This document shows, piece after piece, positions 62,098 through 64,000 of a stretch of 64,000 bases of DNA. The notes beneath the pieces are model-generated. The model was not told where the DNA came from. It worked only from the letters and a program-made list of their open reading frames with translations, and did no database searches. The stretch's first letter is position 1. Each line of letters begins with the position of its first letter. A program made the position numbers and the translations under genes. The stretch comes from DAMCAP01 sp964370205 (lineage in GTDB: Bacteria; Bacillota; Clostridia; Oscillospirales; Ruminococcaceae), in NCBI GenBank assembly GCA_964370205.1, contig CAYJIK010000001.1, positions 1 to 64,000 on the forward strand. Direction: 5' to 3'.

Positions 62098-62748
62098 ATG
62101 AGAAAAAGTAGGGGACGTTTCGGAAGTAAACTTAGGCGATCATGGAAGGGCAGGGGAGAGCTACCAATTTTGCACACAATTATGTCCTGCGTGTTTTTGT
62201 CAGGGGTGCTACTGGGTAGTGTGCTACTGCTCATCTCTAAAAATGATGCGGCGACACTCATAACCTCGGTGGTACACGAGTTTACCCAAAGCAGGTTGCA
62301 GGACAGTTTCACTACAGTGGCATTGCATTCATTTGTCCCCAATGTGATAATGCTCGGTGTGATGTCGTTATGCGGTTACAGCGCAATATCGCAACCGCTT
62401 ACCTTGACAATACTGCTATCAAAAGGCGTGCTGTTTGGGACACTCAGCGGTGGACTGTTAGTGTGCTACGGCGCTTCATCGCTTACGAGTATCGGGGTGC
62501 TGTTTTTGCCGGGGGCAGTGCTGTCCGCACTGGTGCTTATATCAGCTTCAAACTTTACTCTAAACCGTTCTGTGACGTTATGGCGACTTATGTACAGCGA
62601 AAGCAGTAGCAGGGAAGGGGCAAATCTGACAGGGGATAGCTACCTTTACACGCTTTTCATACATACCTTTCTACTGCTCTGTGTCGCCTTGGGAGAAGCA
62701 TTTTTATTCGTCGTCTTCGGTGGGACTGTCCTTGGTGGGCTTCTGTAA
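62098..62748 (+). CDS. SpoIIM-like stage II sporulation membrane protein
   Basis: 216 residues from ATG 62098, after AGAAAGGAATGGG; the ATG at 62086 in frame is too close to the site. Five or so membrane segments; IMSCVFLSGVLLGSVLLL, VALHSFVPNVIMLGV and YTLFIHTFLLLCVALGEAFLF suit the SpoIIM family, a part of the DMP engulfment complex. Bacillus SpoIIM has 214 residues. No spoIID or spoIIP gene is near. It overlaps, tail to tail, the xerD-like gene. Confidence 0.8.
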   Translation: MRKSRGRFGSKLRRSWKGRGELPILHTIMSCVFLSGVLLGSVLLLISKNDAATLITSVVHEFTQSRLQDSFTTVALHSFVPNVIMLGVMSLCGYSAISQPLTLTILLSKGVLFGTLSGGLLVCYGASSLTSIGVLFLPGAVLSALVLISASNFTLNRSVTLWRLMYSESSSREGANLTGDSYLYTLFIHTFLLLCVALGEAFLFVVFGGTVLGGLL

Positions 62749-63738
62749 CTTAGCTAGTGGGGAGTGGCTCATGGCGTCCTTAATATGCGTGTCCGCCAAA
62801 TGGGTGTAAATCTCGGTGGTGGACAGCTGCGCATGGCCTAAAATTTCCTGTAGCACACGGACATCCGCCGCACCGTGTTGATACATTAGCGTTGCGGCGG
62901 TGTGACGCAGTTTGTGCGGTGAGTATCCTGTGCTGTCCAGGCCTGCTTGGGACAGTGTTTCGTCCACAAGTTGCTGGACACGTCTGCCTGTAATTCTGGT
63001 GCCTCTGTTAGACAGAAACAGCGCTCCACCGGGACGCTCCACATCGGCGGTGTCAGCTAAATAGCTTGCGATAGCTTGTTGACAGGCGCTGTTCAGGTAC
63101 AGTATGCGTTCCTTGTTACCCTTACCGATGACTCGAAGTGTATCACCTCGAATATCTCCCACGTTGAGAGCCACAAGTTCGGAAAGACGCATACCACAGT
63201 TTAAAAAAAGCGTGACAATACAGTAATCACGAGAATTACCGTGAAGCTTATCGCTTGATAATAATTTAACGCTTTCCTCGAGTGTAAGATATCGAGGAAG
63301 GCCTTTTTTTGTTTTCGGAAGCTCTAAACTTTCCGCAGGATTGTTTTTCATGATGGTGGTTCGAGTTGTTATATACTTATAAAACGATTTTATAGCAGAA
63401 CTTTTCCTCGCTCTGGCAGTCGCTGAATTACTGCGTTCATGTTGTGTAAACGCCATAAAGTCGTAGAGGTCTGCAAGTGTAACGGTGGTCATAAGCGCAT
63501 TATCTGCATCACGTATCGGTATTTCATCAAAATCCATATCAGGGTCAATTGTAGAACTTGGTGAGGTTGAAATGCGAAAGCGATAGAACATCTTGAGGTC
63601 GTTATAGTAAGCGTCAACGGTTTTTGGTGACATACTGCGGATGGTGAGCATGTAATTCAGAAACTCACGCATAAGGTCGGGACAGTCGTAGAAAGGGGCG
63701 TATTTAGAACGAACAACATTTTTCTTAATTGTAGACAT
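62704..63738 (-). CDS. XerC/XerD-type tyrosine recombinase
   Basis: 344 residues. N-terminal core-binding domain (about 20-140) and catalytic domain with CGMRLSELVALNVGDI (Arg), HKLRHTAATLMYQHG (His-x-x-Arg), LGHAQLSTTEIYTH (His and Tyr), all five active residues. Length is near the chromosomal XerC/D type, rather longer at the ends. It is divergent from nothing close and has a large palindrome before it. Neighbouring spoIIM-like gene overlaps its tail by 45 bases. Confidence 0.92.
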   Translation of the reverse strand: MSTIKKNVVRSKYAPFYDCPDLMREFLNYMLTIRSMSPKTVDAYYNDLKMFYRFRISTSPSSTIDPDMDFDEIPIRDADNALMTTVTLADLYDFMAFTQHERSNSATARARKSSAIKSFYKYITTRTTIMKNNPAESLELPKTKKGLPRYLTLEESVKLLSSDKLHGNSRDYCIVTLFLNCGMRLSELVALNVGDIRGDTLRVIGKGNKERILYLNSACQQAIASYLADTADVERPGGALFLSNRGTRITGRRVQQLVDETLSQAGLDSTGYSPHKLRHTAATLMYQHGAADVRVLQEILGHAQLSTTEIYTHLADTHIKDAMSHSPLAKLQKPTKDSPTEDDE

Positions 63739-64000
63739 GCGAAACTCCTAAATGGCGGTTTTCAATTATATTATTTCGCTAAATTTGTATTTAGCGAAAT
63801 TTTATAAAACTATCCCCCACTGTTCCTTTCTATAAAATTCAGTTATGATACTACTTATGTGTTTATTTTTTGCTAATGCAGTCACAAGCCGCAAACTCGG
63901 AACACTCCTCAGATGATAACCCCAAAAGCAAAGCCACGTCTGATCTACGTACACAATCTAACAAACATCGCCACACAAATCACAACGCTAAAACCCTTCT
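63739..64000. other. region upstream of the xerD-like gene to the window edge
   Basis: Holds the palindrome at 63773-63800 and a likely minus-strand -10 TATAAT between it and the gene. From 63801 onward I see no gene, terminator or repeat; the final bases may belong to a gene beyond the window. Confidence 0.5.
63773..63800. promoter_or_regulatory. 12-base perfect palindrome overlapping the xerD promoter
   Basis: ATTTCGCTAAAT, TTGT, ATTTAGCGAAAT. On the minus strand AATAATATAAT follows, with a -10 TATAAT next to the palindrome, so a protein bound to it would block the promoter. Operator is the likely role; a hairpin is the alternative. Confidence 0.55.

Overview
The window is a gene-dense stretch of chromosome from a spore-forming, low-to-mid GC Firmicute, most likely a clostridial (Oscillospirales/Ruminococcaceae-like) lineage. 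The evidence is the gene order (plsX-rnc-smc-ftsY; nadD-yqeK-LCP-rsfS-leuS; sepF-divIVA-ileS-lspA-rluD; relA-dtd-MBL-hemZ), strong GAAAGGA-type ribosome binding sites, and sporulation genes (spoVG, dpaA/dpaB, a SpoIIM-like gene). No rRNA, tRNA, CRISPR array, insertion sequence or prophage was seen.

Layout. 1-1028: end of an accessory region (a truncated ORF, a small membrane protein, palindromic repeats). 1029-14068: a long plus-strand housekeeping run for phospholipid synthesis, RNA processing, chromosome segregation, protein targeting, NAD synthesis, ribosome silencing and leuS. 14069-15276: a small accessory island with a repeat hairpin, an XRE repressor, two operators and a pseudogene broken by one stop codon. 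15277-25079: rpsU, yqeG, an aminotransferase-V enzyme, lon, engB, ispDF and several enzymes. 25231-29474: cdaA-cdaR (c-di-AMP), a COG2509 flavoprotein and a NUDIX gene. 29638-38356: hpf, an rRNA methyltransferase, recJ, relA, dtd, an MBL hydrolase and hemZ. 38424-42382: a poorly described cluster in which three proteins carry zinc ribbons. 42583-50485: division and envelope genes. 50633-54756: radA, a peptidase and small genes. 54791-58007: murC-glmS on the minus strand. 58376-63738: sporulation genes, small enzymes and a XerC/D-type recombinase.

The most interesting material is in the 5' untranslated leaders. Two of them (lon at about 17541-17645 and the spoIIM-like gene at about 61973-62080) carry the same apparently structured RNA element, with a conserved internal loop, stems that differ in sequence but still pair, and a possible loop-loop contact. 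Direct repeats of the ribosome binding site flank these copies, as if the element had inserted at a Shine-Dalgarno sequence. A second pattern is a hairpin placed between the Shine-Dalgarno sequence and a distant start codon (COG2509 gene, a zinc-ribbon gene, radA, perhaps murC); folding would bring the two to a more workable spacing. Both are inferences from sequence alone and need structure probing or comparative alignment.

Start codons were chosen by ribosome binding site and family N-termini; several genes begin with TTG or GTG. Many genes overlap by 4 to 14 bases, which indicates operons and translational coupling.
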